64,000 nucleotides of DNA, taken from the NCBI RefSeq assembly GCF_050107595.1, contig NZ_JBNILH010000009.1, positions 62,001 to 126,000 on the forward strand, in the 5' to 3' direction. The notes below the pieces were generated by a model. The model had not been told where the DNA came from. It did no database searches and saw nothing but the letters and a program-made list of their open reading frames with translations. Origin of the DNA: Bacillus_AB infantis_C (GTDB lineage: Bacteria; Bacillota; Bacilli; Bacillales; Cytobacillaceae). Shown here one piece after another: positions 24,718 to 32,625 of this stretch (position 1 is its first letter; every line of letters starts with the position of its first letter). A program made the translations under genes and the position numbers.

Positions 24718-24843
24718 TCAGGAGCGTCCGTCTTTCCCGGCTTCATCAGCCAGCTGATCAAATGGCTTTACTTTGCCATGCGGATGCTGAGTTTCTTTTC
24801 TTTGCCGCCACTGTCTTTCTTCCTGCTTTTTAGACTGTGTCAT
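24718..24843 (-). CDS. 41-residue DUF6254-like protein
   Basis: ATG at 24843, TGA at 24718-24720. The sequence MTQSKKQEERQWRQRKE is followed by TQHPHGKVKPFDQLADE, a charged protein with an HPHGKVK core. I recall similar 35-45-residue proteins in Bacilli annotated DUF6254, but cannot confirm. GGAGGG lies about 7 nt before the start. Short, soluble, function unknown. Confidence 0.6.
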   Translation of the reverse strand: MTQSKKQEERQWRQRKETQHPHGKVKPFDQLADEAGKDGRS

Positions 24844-25040
24844 GAGAAGCCCTCCTCTTAGTGGTATCTTTTTTAGATTTGCCTGATGTCCCTTTTTCAG
24901 TCTTAAAACTTTCTCCCAGCTGGATCCTTAAGATATTTTGCTTAGAGTCCTTATTCCTGCTCCTCGCTTATCCGCTGTTTCTATAGTTTGTAATAAATCA
25001 AGGAAGAAAGCAGCCCAAAAGGTAAAAACAAGACAGCGCA

Positions 25041-25066
25041 AAACCCCGCTTATACAGAGGGGTTCA
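25041..25066 (-). terminator. probable terminator of the DUF3231 gene
   Basis: AACCCC pairs with GGGGTT across a 10-11-nt loop; on the reverse strand TTTTG follows. It overlaps the stop codon. Confidence 0.55.
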
Positions 25067-26077
25067 GGGTGTTCCTCTTTTAGCCAATGCATCACGGTCT
25101 GTCGTTCCGGGAGGCTGCTCCAGCCAGCCGTGCTTGATCATTATGTCTGCTCCGCTTTTAGCATATAGGGCAATCTCAACAGCAAGCCGCTGGTAGCAGG
25201 CAGCTACATCAGAACGCTGGCTTGCAACACCTGCTGTAGCATAATTTCCGGATCCGGTTGCACTTAACAGAGACATATGGAACATCATTAGCTTATCGGA
25301 AAATACCTGCAGCGTTGTATCGTACACGGCTATATTAGGTGAACCCACAGCCTGTATATTGCTTTCCAGGAGAGTCTTCGTAAAAATGCCGACATGCTTT
25401 TGGGAAATTTCTTTTCCTCTCAGCATAAATTCCTGTACTTCTTTCAGCCGTGCTGTTTGTGCAAAAGCTGCGGCAATCTGCAGTCCGATGGAATTTGTCT
25501 GTATATTCACGGTCAAATGAGAAATTTCCACTGCGTTCAAAGGCCTTTTAGTCGCAAAGGGGTTGAGGCCGCTTAAATATTTCTTTGTATCCACATAATC
25601 CGTTTCATGCGGATAAGATATATATGGAGCTCTTATGTAAATCCCTTTTTCCAGCATCAGGTTTATAGTCTTATTGTAGAGCGAGGCTGTTTCTGCCAAT
25701 CCTTCGGTAAAGAATTTTCTTATATCATTTCTGGCACACATGGCAAGCATGCCGCTATATGCCAGCATTCCTGCTTTCGCCATATGATTGATATAAGCAA
25801 GGCAAAATGTGTCTGAAAACAGCTTAGGAGCATCAAGATTGACATCGCCGCTGCCGAAGCCATTCGGGACTGCCATTTTTTCCTCTTTGAAAAGAGGTTC
25901 CAGGTACTGCAGGTGGCTGTTCGAAAGGTCAATGGCAAACTGGAGGGCTGCGCCAATTTCAGCTTCTGAGGCATGAGTAATCATATAGCCAAGAACACAT
26001 TTTGACATGCTGTCATTCATATAAGTAGTCCAGAGCATCGCGATTTCTGCCGATGTAAGGGGTGTTTTCTTTTTCAT
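25064..26077 (-). CDS. DUF3231 family protein
   Basis: 337 residues, all-helical, with two similar halves. Each begins with a Leu-Thr-Ser/Asn-Ala-Glu-Ile pattern: PLTSAEIAMLWTTYMNDSMSK near residue 6 and PLNAVEISHLTVNIQTNSIG near residue 180. Each half also has a helix with His at its end (EIGAALQFAIDLSNSHL; EVQEFMLRGKEISQKHV). This is the double ferritin-like arrangement of DUF3231, a family common in spore-forming Bacilli and related to CotF-type coat proteins. GGAG lies 9 nt before the ATG. Confidence 0.8.
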   Translation of the reverse strand: MKKKTPLTSAEIAMLWTTYMNDSMSKCVLGYMITHASEAEIGAALQFAIDLSNSHLQYLEPLFKEEKMAVPNGFGSGDVNLDAPKLFSDTFCLAYINHMAKAGMLAYSGMLAMCARNDIRKFFTEGLAETASLYNKTINLMLEKGIYIRAPYISYPHETDYVDTKKYLSGLNPFATKRPLNAVEISHLTVNIQTNSIGLQIAAAFAQTARLKEVQEFMLRGKEISQKHVGIFTKTLLESNIQAVGSPNIAVYDTTLQVFSDKLMMFHMSLLSATGSGNYATAGVASQRSDVAACYQRLAVEIALYAKSGADIMIKHGWLEQPPGTTDRDALAKRGTP

Positions 26078-26219
26078 GGGGAGACTCCTTCAATCAGTAT
26101 GCAGCTAGTGTTTGCATTTGAGGCAGGAATTATTAGGCAGGAAACTGAAAAGCCCGGTTGAAATTTAGTCTTTATATTTGGTTTAAAAAGATAGAAAAGT
26201 TAGAATATTATCTTTTGTG

Positions 26220-26248
26220 TTGACGAAATTTTCTAAATTGGTTATTCT
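26220..26248 (+). promoter_or_regulatory. sigma-A promoter for the riboswitch-oppA transcript
   Basis: TTGACG (26220-26225) and TATTCT (26243-26248) are 17 bp apart. Transcription would begin near 26255, about 25 nt before the first SAM aptamer. Confidence 0.65.
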
Positions 26249-26280
26249 TAGTGCACCGAAAAAAATTATATATCTATAAT

Positions 26281-26436
26281 TTCTTATCCAGAGAGACGGA
26301 GGGGTATGGCCCGAAGAAGTCTCGGCAGCAGGTTCATACGAACACTGTGCCAATTCCATCAGGCAGAAGCCTGGCAGATAAGAAGGGATCTTGTTCATAC
26401 ATACTGTCCTCTTCTATCTGCAGAAGGGGATTTTTT
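26281..26436 (+). ncRNA. SAM-I (S-box) riboswitch, first of two
   Basis: P1 arms TTCTTATC (26281-26288) and GATAAGAA (26377-26384) enclose the conserved SAM-I core: GAGGGGTATGGCCCGAAGAAG, CGGCAGCAGG and GTGCCAATTCC. The expression platform follows, with the terminator stem CCTCTTCT (26408-26415) and AGAAGGGG (26422-26429) and a TTTTTT tract. The 3' strand of P1 plus AGGG can alternatively pair with the left terminator arm. High SAM would therefore stop transcription. Confidence 0.93.
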
Positions 26437-26461
26437 ATTTCAGCCAGCTAAAATCTTATAT

Positions 26462-26603
26462 CACTTATCCAGAGAGGCGGAGGGACTGGCCCGATGAAGC
26501 CTCGGCAGCAGGTCTGTGGACACTGTGCCAATTCCACCGGGTATACCGGAAAGATAAGCGGAGAACAAATTCCTCTCAGCCTGTCTTTGCTGGGAGGTTT
26601 TTT
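26462..26603 (+). ncRNA. SAM-I (S-box) riboswitch, second of two
   Basis: P1 arms CACTTATC (around 26462-26469) and GATAAG (26553-26558). The core has GAGGGACTGGCCCGATGAAG, CTCGGCAGCAGG, GTGCCAATTCC and a short P4. The terminator pairs CCTCTCAGC with GCTGGGAGG (26572-26597) and ends in TTTTTT. It is complete and independent of the first aptamer, so the transcript carries two sequential SAM-dependent terminators before the coding region. Confidence 0.94.
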
Positions 26604-26731
26604 AGCAGGGTAAAGAAGTAAAGAACATTTTCGGAATAAGCATGAGAGGGCGGGGAAATTTCAAATATAATTCTTAGTATTTTAATGGGTTAAATCGCTT
26701 TAAAGCATTGAATTGAAAGGGGAATATTGAC

Positions 26732-28354
26732 ATGAAAAAATTATCGCTTGTCACACTTGTTATCCTGCTGTTTGCCCTGGCTGCGCTGACAGGATGCAGC
26801 AATGACAAAGCAGGATCATCTTCCGGAGAAAATGATGTAGAACAAGTATTAAATGCTAATCTTGGAGGGGAGCCCTACACCCTTGATCCTGCTTTTGCAT
26901 CTGATACAACTTCCTTCTGGGTGATCGATAATCTTTATGAAGGTTTGTACCGCTATGATAAAGATGGAAATGCTGTGGAAGGGGCAGCAAGCAAGGTTGA
27001 TGTTTCAGAAGACGGTAAAGTATACACCTTTACAATAAGGGAAGGGCAGAAATGGTCCAATGGAGATCCGCTGACAGCAAAGGATTTCGAGTTTGCATGG
27101 AAAAGGGTTCTGAATCCCGAAACTGGCGCCTACGATCCATCCAGCTTTTTTTACATAAAAGGGGCTGAAGAATATAACAGGAAAAATGGTGCTGTGGAAG
27201 ATGTTGGTATTACAGCAGTTGACGACAGTACCCTGAAGGTCGAGCTGAACACACCGATCAAGTTTTTCCCGAAAGTTCTGATGGGCCAGGGCTTCATGCC
27301 AGTGAATCAGAAAACTGTCGAAGCAAACGAAAACTGGGCGGCAGGGCCGGAAACAATCGTTACCAATGGTGCTTATACACTCGGGAAATGGGAACACAAT
27401 AACCTTCTCACCCTGAAAAAGAACAGCAATTACTGGAACAGCGAAGACATTACAATGGACGCCGTAAACTTTAAAATGGTGGCTGATGCCAACACTGAGT
27501 ATCAGATGTATAAATCCGGCGATATTGATTTAATCAAGAATCTTGCAGCCGATGCGATAGATATGGAAAAGGGTGGCAAGGAGTTTATTAACTCGCCGCA
27601 ATTCAGTGTCTATACCTATACATTCAATGTAAATGAAGAGCCTTTTAATAACAGTAAAATCCGGAAAGCATTCAGCATGGCAATCGACCGTGAGGCCATC
27701 ACAAAAAACATTTCCAAAGGCGGAGAAGAGCCTGCATACGGCTATGTTGGATTTGGCGTAGAAGGGCCGTCAGGAAAGGACTTCCGGGATGAAAAGGATC
27801 CTTACTACTCTTTTGATGCTGACGAAGCCAAAAAATTGCTTGCAGAGGGAATGAAGGAAGAAGGCTGGAAGGAGCTTCCTGCTGTCACCCTGAAATATAA
27901 TTCAGAAGGCAACCACAAAAAGATTGCTGAAGCTCTGCAGGAAATGTTCAAGGTTAACCTTGGTGTGGAAGTGAAGCTTGAGAACCAGGAATGGAAAACA
28001 TTCATAGATACTTTCAAGCAGAAGAATTTCCAGTCTGCACGTATGGGATGGGTAGGGGACTTTCTGGATCCGTACCCTGTTCTGGATCTATACAGCTCAG
28101 GAAGTTCCAGCAACTTTACAAACTGGTCCAATCCTGAATTTGATGAGCTGCTCGACCAGTCGCTGATTGAGCAGGATGAATCAAAGAGATTTGAGCTGCT
28201 GCATCAGGCTGAAGCTGTTCTGATGGATGAAATGCCGATCATCCCAATTTACTTTTCTTCTCAAAATGCTGTTGTGAAAGAGTATATTAAAGGAATCCGG
28301 TTCAGCCCTCTCAACAATCCGGATTTCCGCTATGCTGAAAAAATTTCTGAATAA
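26732..28354 (+). CDS. OppA-like peptide-binding lipoprotein under SAM control
   Basis: 540 residues of the SBP_bac_5 family. The signal peptide ends in the lipobox ALTGC, so the protein is anchored outside. LNANLGGEPYTLDPAFASDT, VIDNLYEGLYRYDKDG, WSNGDPLTAKDFEFAWKRVL and RKAFSMAIDREAIT are typical of oligopeptide-binding proteins. No permease or ATPase gene is adjacent, so it must use a transporter encoded elsewhere. Control by two SAM riboswitches points to methionine-containing peptides or another sulfur source. AAAGGGG lies about 10 nt before the ATG. Confidence 0.9.
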   Translation: MKKLSLVTLVILLFALAALTGCSNDKAGSSSGENDVEQVLNANLGGEPYTLDPAFASDTTSFWVIDNLYEGLYRYDKDGNAVEGAASKVDVSEDGKVYTFTIREGQKWSNGDPLTAKDFEFAWKRVLNPETGAYDPSSFFYIKGAEEYNRKNGAVEDVGITAVDDSTLKVELNTPIKFFPKVLMGQGFMPVNQKTVEANENWAAGPETIVTNGAYTLGKWEHNNLLTLKKNSNYWNSEDITMDAVNFKMVADANTEYQMYKSGDIDLIKNLAADAIDMEKGGKEFINSPQFSVYTYTFNVNEEPFNNSKIRKAFSMAIDREAITKNISKGGEEPAYGYVGFGVEGPSGKDFRDEKDPYYSFDADEAKKLLAEGMKEEGWKELPAVTLKYNSEGNHKKIAEALQEMFKVNLGVEVKLENQEWKTFIDTFKQKNFQSARMGWVGDFLDPYPVLDLYSSGSSSNFTNWSNPEFDELLDQSLIEQDESKRFELLHQAEAVLMDEMPIIPIYFSSQNAVVKEYIKGIRFSPLNNPDFRYAEKISE

Positions 28355-28363
28355 GTGAATCCG

Positions 28364-28390
28364 AAAGGAGCCGGCATGCCGGCTCCTTTT
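28364..28390 (+). terminator. intrinsic terminator
   Basis: AAAGGAGCCGGC pairs with GCCGGCTCCTTTT, a strong stem with a 2-nt apex, ending the oppA-like transcript. Confidence 0.88.
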
Positions 28391-28420
28391 ACAAGGTAAA
28401 AGAGGCATACGCCAGAACTA

Positions 28421-28606
28421 AAGCGGAAGCGCCTTGATCACCCTTATGGAACGCAGACCAAGAACGCCATGTCCTGCGGCAACGTCTGCATGATCCCCAT
28501 CCTGGGGGCCTCAAGACGAAACTCACGGAAAGGCGTTCTTTGCCTTTTTGGATGGTTTGGCTTGTGACCTCGAGGGTGCAGGAGCTGGACGTTGATCAAG
28601 AAGTGA
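28421..28606. repeat. hairpin-rich intergenic element, possible dispersed repeat
   Basis: About 185 bp bounded by CTTGATCA (about 28432) and its inverse TTGATCAAG (about 28593). Nested inside are GCAGAC/GTCTGC, AAGAACGCC/GGCGTTCTT (9 bp perfect) and CCCCA/TGGGG, plus a CCTCGAGG palindrome. It is not coding in any frame. From memory, similar intergenic blocks starting with GCGGAAGCGCC and ending near GGAGCTGGAC are multicopy in Bacillus genomes. Only one copy is seen in this window. Confidence 0.5.
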
Positions 28607-28649
28607 TATTTATTCACAAGACTTACAATTTATAAATTCCTATACACTA

Positions 28650-28672
28650 AAAAAACAGCCTTCTCAGGCTGC
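28650..28672 (-). terminator. intrinsic terminator (reverse strand)
   Basis: CAGCC and GGCTG pair across TTCTCA; the reverse strand continues with seven T residues. It ends the 51-residue gene. Confidence 0.78.
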
Positions 28673-28675
28673 AGG

Positions 28676-28831
28676 TTAAGAGGAAGCGGCGGGCATATTG
28701 GAAGCCGGCAGAGCAATGATTTTGCCGCCAATCTGGATATGGACGGTATCTTTATAAATAGCCTTAACAATCCCTTTTAGCAAAACAGGTGAATCTACCG
28801 CTAATTTCTTTGAATCTTTGCTGATTTCCAT
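28676..28831 (-). CDS. 51-residue small protein, possibly DUF2187/KOW-like
   Basis: Starts at the ATG at 28831, with GGAGG 9 nt upstream. The sequence includes VLLKGIVKAIYKDTVHIQIGG, a beta-strand pattern (G-x-V-x-x-I-x-x-x-x-V-x-I) like that of the DUF2187 protein encoded 170 bp upstream. It may be a diverged paralogue. A terminator follows. Function unknown. Confidence 0.55.
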   Translation of the reverse strand: MEISKDSKKLAVDSPVLLKGIVKAIYKDTVHIQIGGKIIALPASNMPAASS

Positions 28832-28998
28832 GCCAGAATCCTCCCAGGTATAAATTTTGATAAATCGGCAGAATGAATAAACATATAAATCATTTCTACC
28901 TTTATCGCTGAAATCCTGCGTATTTTTCACACAAAAGAATTAAACTCAGCAGCTTTCTTCTATTAATATCTTAAGCCGCCTTTATACATATCGTGTAT

Positions 28999-29175
28999 TC
29001 AGACAATCTTGTAATTTTTATGCGATACGACCGTGATTGGAGTATCAATTTTTAACAGCAGTGCATCCTCATCACTGATCTGGACAAGAACGCTTTCTTC
29101 TTTGACCTTCACGACTGTTCCGGTTATGGAAAGATCATGTCTTTTAAATCTGATTGTATCTCCCTCTTTTGCCAT
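28999..29175 (-). CDS. DUF2187 family (YkvS-like) small protein
   Basis: 58 residues, ATG at 29175, TGA at 28999-29001. MAKEGDTIRFKRHDLSITG then TVVKVKEESVLVQIS and a C-terminal VVSHKNYKIV match YkvS/DUF2187, where GD-x-I-x-F and NHKNYKI are conserved. The fold is an SH3-like barrel of unknown function. AAGGGG lies 8 nt before the start. Confidence 0.75.
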   Translation of the reverse strand: MAKEGDTIRFKRHDLSITGTVVKVKEESVLVQISDEDALLLKIDTPITVVSHKNYKIV

Positions 29176-29290
29176 CTTCGCGACCCCTTATCGTTAAATT
29201 TTTCATACAGTAAAAACTATGACGTAAGGACTATCCTAGTGAAATTAAATTCATTATTGCACCATAAGAAACCACTGTCAAACAATAAGG

Positions 29291-29304
29291 TGAACTTCAG
29301 TTCA
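29291..29304. promoter_or_regulatory. TGAACT-TC-AGTTCA palindrome upstream of tetR
   Basis: A perfect 6-bp-arm dyad 73 bp before the TetR start. It is followed by a T-run, so a weak terminator is an alternative reading. It could be the autoregulatory operator of the TetR protein downstream. Confidence 0.4.
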
Positions 29305-29376
29305 GGTTTTTTTATCTCCCGATTTGAGCTCTCTATGGTGTTCTTTATATGATATGATGAGTTAGGAGGTGAGCGT

Positions 29377-30036
29377 ATGGCGGATAAAAATGCCGGCCCG
29401 TTTCCGGGAGAATTCCCATCCCTGCCCAAACAGGAAAGAGCGCTGCAGAAGCGGAAGGCGCTGCTGGAAAGCGGGCGGCGGCTATTCATAGAAAAAGGCT
29501 ACGAATTGACAACAGCAAAAGAAATAGCAGCCGCAGCCGATGTGGCCACAGGCACTTTTTACCGCTATTTCTCTGATAAACGCCAGCTGCTTATGGCACT
29601 GCTGCAGGATAAAATCGACTTTCTGATGATTCCGGAGCCCGACTGGCTCAGTGAAGACCCGGTTCTTTTGCTTGCCCGTCTGCTGGATGAGCACTATCAA
29701 AGGCTTGAAGCTGTCGGCATCCATCGTGTGCTGCCTGAACTGCTGCCCAAGGATTCTGAATTGGCCGGTATTTTACAGGAGGCTCGGAGAAATATACATA
29801 TGCAGATCGTGCAGGGTTTAGAACTGGCGAGGCAAAAAGGATTGACCTGGAAGGACATAGATCTTGACACTGCAGCATGGTCTGCTCTTATTTTGGCAGA
29901 ACATGGCCCTAATAAAGAGGAGCAGAGCTCTTCGCCGCTCAATACACTGGAAGCTGCCCGCATCATCTGCAGGATGATTTTCCCCCCTGAGGCAATCAGC
30001 CGCAATGTGAAGAATGATGCTGAAAATATGGAATAG
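29377..30036 (+). CDS. TetR/AcrR family transcriptional regulator
   Basis: 219 residues. RKALLESGRRLFIEKGYELT, then AKEIAAAADVATGTFYRYFSDKRQLL is a standard TetR HTH, with TFYRYF in the recognition helix. The N-terminal 20 residues are a Pro/Gly-rich extension. TTAGGAGGTGAGC precedes the ATG. No co-transcribed partner follows; a terminator ends the gene. The target may be itself or a distant gene. Confidence 0.86.
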   Translation: MADKNAGPFPGEFPSLPKQERALQKRKALLESGRRLFIEKGYELTTAKEIAAAADVATGTFYRYFSDKRQLLMALLQDKIDFLMIPEPDWLSEDPVLLLARLLDEHYQRLEAVGIHRVLPELLPKDSELAGILQEARRNIHMQIVQGLELARQKGLTWKDIDLDTAAWSALILAEHGPNKEEQSSSPLNTLEAARIICRMIFPPEAISRNVKNDAENME

Positions 30037-30069
30037 AAGGCCCTGGCATTGTGCCGGGCCTTATTTTAT
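30037..30069 (+). terminator. intrinsic terminator
   Basis: AAGGCCCTGGC pairs with GCCGGGCCTT across a short loop, followed by ATTTT. Confidence 0.75.
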
Positions 30070-30178
30070 CGATGCTGATGTTAGGGCAGGCTGAATCATT
30101 TCATAATAATATTCTAAACATTAGTCTTTCTGAAACCTGCAAATTTTTAACCTTTCCATGCATGCTTCAACTGAATTT

Positions 30179-30379
30179 TTATTTCCTCTCAAGCTGCCTC
30201 AGCCCTTTCTTCAGAGCCTCCACAGCCACTATGCTGGTACAAATTGATGCAATCTCATTGGCGAAAATGACCTTCGCCCCATAATAGAAGGCCGTACCAA
30301 AACCCATCTCCAAAGCAAGGAATTTTATGATGGAAGACGCTTCTATAACACAGAAGATAAACCGGCTGTCTGCTCTCAT
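30179..30379 (-). CDS. 66-residue putative membrane-associated protein
   Basis: Starts at the ATG at 30379, where GAAGGTGAA lies 5 nt upstream; the longer reading to 30457 lacks one. Two moderately hydrophobic helices are visible: FIFCVIEASSIIKFLALEMGF and KVIFANEIASICTSIVAVEAL. The C terminus is basic (KKGLRQLERK). I know no family. Confidence 0.5.
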   Translation of the reverse strand: MRADSRFIFCVIEASSIIKFLALEMGFGTAFYYGAKVIFANEIASICTSIVAVEALKKGLRQLERK

Positions 30380-30567
30380 TTCGTTCACCTTCCCAGACTG
30401 ATCTTTTATCATATGTCTGCAAAAATTAGTCCAATTCCCAGAACTTCCTGACTGCAAAAAAATTCCTGTTCATGTGCTTTTTAACTCAAGGTTTCAATTC
30501 GTGATCAATCAGGGAAAAGCTAATATCAGCATCTTGATTTTTTTCAGCGAGAAAGGGGACCGCATAC

Positions 30568-31422
30568 ATGTCAGGAATTTTACTGGCTGTCATAACAGCA
30601 GCATGCTGGGGCAGCATCATATTGGTCAGCAATAAACTTGGAGGGGATGACAACAGTCAGACCCTTGGGACGACCATCGGCGCACTTATATTTGCAGGAG
30701 CGGTATTTCTCTTTGTCAGACCAGAACTTTCGCCGCTGGTATGGGGAGCCGGGCTTGCTTCGGGTGCACTTTGGTCCCTGGGACAAAAAAATCAGTTTGG
30801 GGCCGTGAAATACCTGGGAGTCGCAAAGACTACTCCGCTATCGACCGGCCTTCAGCTTATCGGGACAAGCTTTTTCGGGATTGTTGTTTTTAATGAATGG
30901 TCAACAGGGCTTCAGATCACACTCGGCATCATCGCCCTTGTCCTGATCATCGGCGGAGCAGTCATGACTTCCTGGGGCCAGAAGGAAGGGAATGACGAAT
31001 CAAAGAGCTTAAAAAAAGGACTTGTCACCCTGCTCATATCGACTGTCGGCTTTGTCGGATATGTTGTCATCATCAACTGGCTGGAAATCGACGGTTGGTC
31101 TGCCCTCCTTCCGCAGGCGCTCGGGATGGTCATTGGCGGAACGGCCTTGACAATTAAAAAGAAGCCGTTCGATAAATATGCCCTTCGTAATCTTGTGACA
31201 GGGCTGATCTGGGCAACCGGAAATCTGACGCTGCTGCTGTCGCTTCCGAAAATAGGGGTGGCGACAAGCTTCTCGCTTTCCCAGACCGGAATAGTCATCT
31301 CTACCCTGGGAGGAATTTTCCTTCTCGGCGAGAAAACGTCGAAAAAGCAAACCACCCTTATCATCACTGGATGCCTGCTCATCATTGCAGGCGGCGTGCT
31401 GATTGGGTTTACAAAAGGATAA
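30568..31422 (+). CDS. glcU: GlcU-type glucose/sugar uptake permease (GRP family)
   Basis: 284 residues and ten transmembrane helices in two repeats. ITAACWGSIILVSNKLGG, GALWSLGQKNQFGAVKYLGV and LIWATGNLTLLLSLPKIGVA are typical of GRP transporters, with the paired W-x-x-G-N/Q elements. It takes up glucose by proton symport. The glucose dehydrogenase gene follows 16 nt later, as in B. subtilis and B. megaterium where the pair is expressed in the forespore and used in germination. I could not find a convincing sigma-G promoter. AGAAAGGGGA precedes the ATG. Confidence 0.9.
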   Translation: MSGILLAVITAACWGSIILVSNKLGGDDNSQTLGTTIGALIFAGAVFLFVRPELSPLVWGAGLASGALWSLGQKNQFGAVKYLGVAKTTPLSTGLQLIGTSFFGIVVFNEWSTGLQITLGIIALVLIIGGAVMTSWGQKEGNDESKSLKKGLVTLLISTVGFVGYVVIINWLEIDGWSALLPQALGMVIGGTALTIKKKPFDKYALRNLVTGLIWATGNLTLLLSLPKIGVATSFSLSQTGIVISTLGGIFLLGEKTSKKQTTLIITGCLLIIAGGVLIGFTKG

Positions 31423-31438
31423 GCAAAGGAGAATGGAT

Positions 31439-32224
31439 ATGTATAAAGACCTTGAAGGAAAAACAGTTGTGATAACAGGAGGAAACTCAGGACTTGGCCG
31501 GGCAATGGCAGAAAGATTCGGAGCAGAAAAATCGAATGTCGTCATTAATTACCACAGCAGTGATGATAACATTGATGAAATCATTGAGAAGATTGAAAAC
31601 GCGGGAGGAAAGGCTACCAGCATCCAGGGTGATGTCGGCAGTGAGGAAGATATCAAGCGAATTATTGAACATGCAGTGCATACCTTTGGTTCTCTTGATG
31701 TTATGGTCAATAATGCAGGGATTGAAAATGAAGTCCCATCACAGGAACTTTCATTGGACGATTGGAATAAAGTTATCAACACTAACCTGACAGGTCAGTT
31801 CCTTGGCGCAAGAGAGGCAATCAATTATATGCTGGAGAACGAAATAAAAGGTTCTATCATCAATATGTCATCCGTCCACCAGCGTATTCCCTGGCCGCAT
31901 TTCGTCCACTATGCTGCCAGCAAGGGCGGCGTAAAGCTGATGACCGAGACACTCGCGCTTGAATTCGCCCCTAAAGGAATACGGGTCAACTGCATTGCAC
32001 CCGGGGCCATTGACACACCGATTAATGCAGAAAAATTCTCTGATCCGGAACTGGAAAAAGGCGTGCTGGAGCTCATTCCGATGGGCTATATCGGAAAGCC
32101 TGAAGAAATCGCAGCCTGTGCCGTCTGGCTGTCATCAAAAGAAGCAAGCTATGTCACCGGGCTCACACTCTTCGCTGACGGGGGGATGACTCAATATCCT
32201 GGGTTCCAGGCTGGGAAGGGTTAA
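31439..32224 (+). CDS. gdh: glucose 1-dehydrogenase
   Basis: 261 residues, exactly the length of Bacillus Gdh. It oxidises glucose to gluconolactone with NAD(P). TGGNSGLG binds the cofactor and the catalytic triad is Ser145, Tyr158 and Lys162 (NMSSV, VHYAASK). VNNAGIENEVPS, GPGAIDTPINAEKF-like CIAPGAIDTPINAEKF and the C-terminal FQAGKG are diagnostic. The ATG at 31439 has AAAGGAG 8 nt upstream. Operon with glcU. Confidence 0.94.
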   Translation: MYKDLEGKTVVITGGNSGLGRAMAERFGAEKSNVVINYHSSDDNIDEIIEKIENAGGKATSIQGDVGSEEDIKRIIEHAVHTFGSLDVMVNNAGIENEVPSQELSLDDWNKVINTNLTGQFLGAREAINYMLENEIKGSIINMSSVHQRIPWPHFVHYAASKGGVKLMTETLALEFAPKGIRVNCIAPGAIDTPINAEKFSDPELEKGVLELIPMGYIGKPEEIAACAVWLSSKEASYVTGLTLFADGGMTQYPGFQAGKG

Positions 32225-32244
32225 AAAAGAAATTTTAAACATGT

Positions 32245-32285
32245 AAAAAGAGGGTACGGAGAGAATTTTCCGTGCTCTTTTTTTT
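32245..32285 (+). terminator. intrinsic terminator
   Basis: AGAG-ACGGA pairs with TCCGT-CTCT, with a TTTTTTTT tract on the 3' side. It ends the glcU-gdh operon. Confidence 0.82.
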
Positions 32286-32286
32286 A

Positions 32287-32527
32287 TGGGTTATCTAAGA
32301 ATTTAAGGTTATCTGATTTTGTAAAAAATTATATATACCCTGATGAACTTCGTTTCAGGCAGGCGCACTGCTGAAAATTTCCGATGCCCCGCAGGAGCCC
32401 GCTTTGTGAAGGCTCAGCTTGGCCCAGCGTAAAGCGACATGCCTGGAATGCAAATCGGTTATAAATGCATAACCAGGTCGAAGGACTTTTTTGTATTTTG
32501 GAGACTAATTAAGGCTCTGAACCCAAC
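32287..32527. other. intergenic region upstream of des, short inverted repeats only
   Basis: GGTTAT and ATAACC (about 32458-32475) make a small hairpin followed by a T-rich tract. The rest is GC-richer than usual intergenic DNA and could be a decayed repeat. No gene seen. Confidence 0.4.
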
Positions 32528-32565
32528 CATGACGTTTATCATGTCCATCATATGACATGTATGTC
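32528..32565. promoter_or_regulatory. candidate DesR operator pair upstream of des
   Basis: Two dyads lie side by side: CATGA-N6-TCATG (32528-32543) and GACAT-GT-ATGTC (32554-32565). They sit just upstream of a poor -35 and a CATAAT -10 near 32588, as expected for an activator-dependent promoter. B. subtilis DesR binds tandem dyads of related sequence before des. The ATG at 32557 lies in the second dyad and is not the start codon. Confidence 0.6.
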
Positions 32566-32625
32566 TTACATCACCTCTTTCTATATTACATAATGGAATT
32601 AGCAAGTACGAGGAGGATTAACTGT

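Noticed and set aside
24848..24962. Reverse-strand peptide ending in RASHDTV overlapping the 41-residue gene
   Set aside because: It has no start codon after the upstream stop although GAGGAG precedes it; composition alone is not enough.
32557..32625. N-terminal extension of Des from the ATG at 32557
   Set aside because: That ATG lies inside the candidate DesR dyad and has no ribosome site, while ATG 32626 has AGGAGG at a proper distance.
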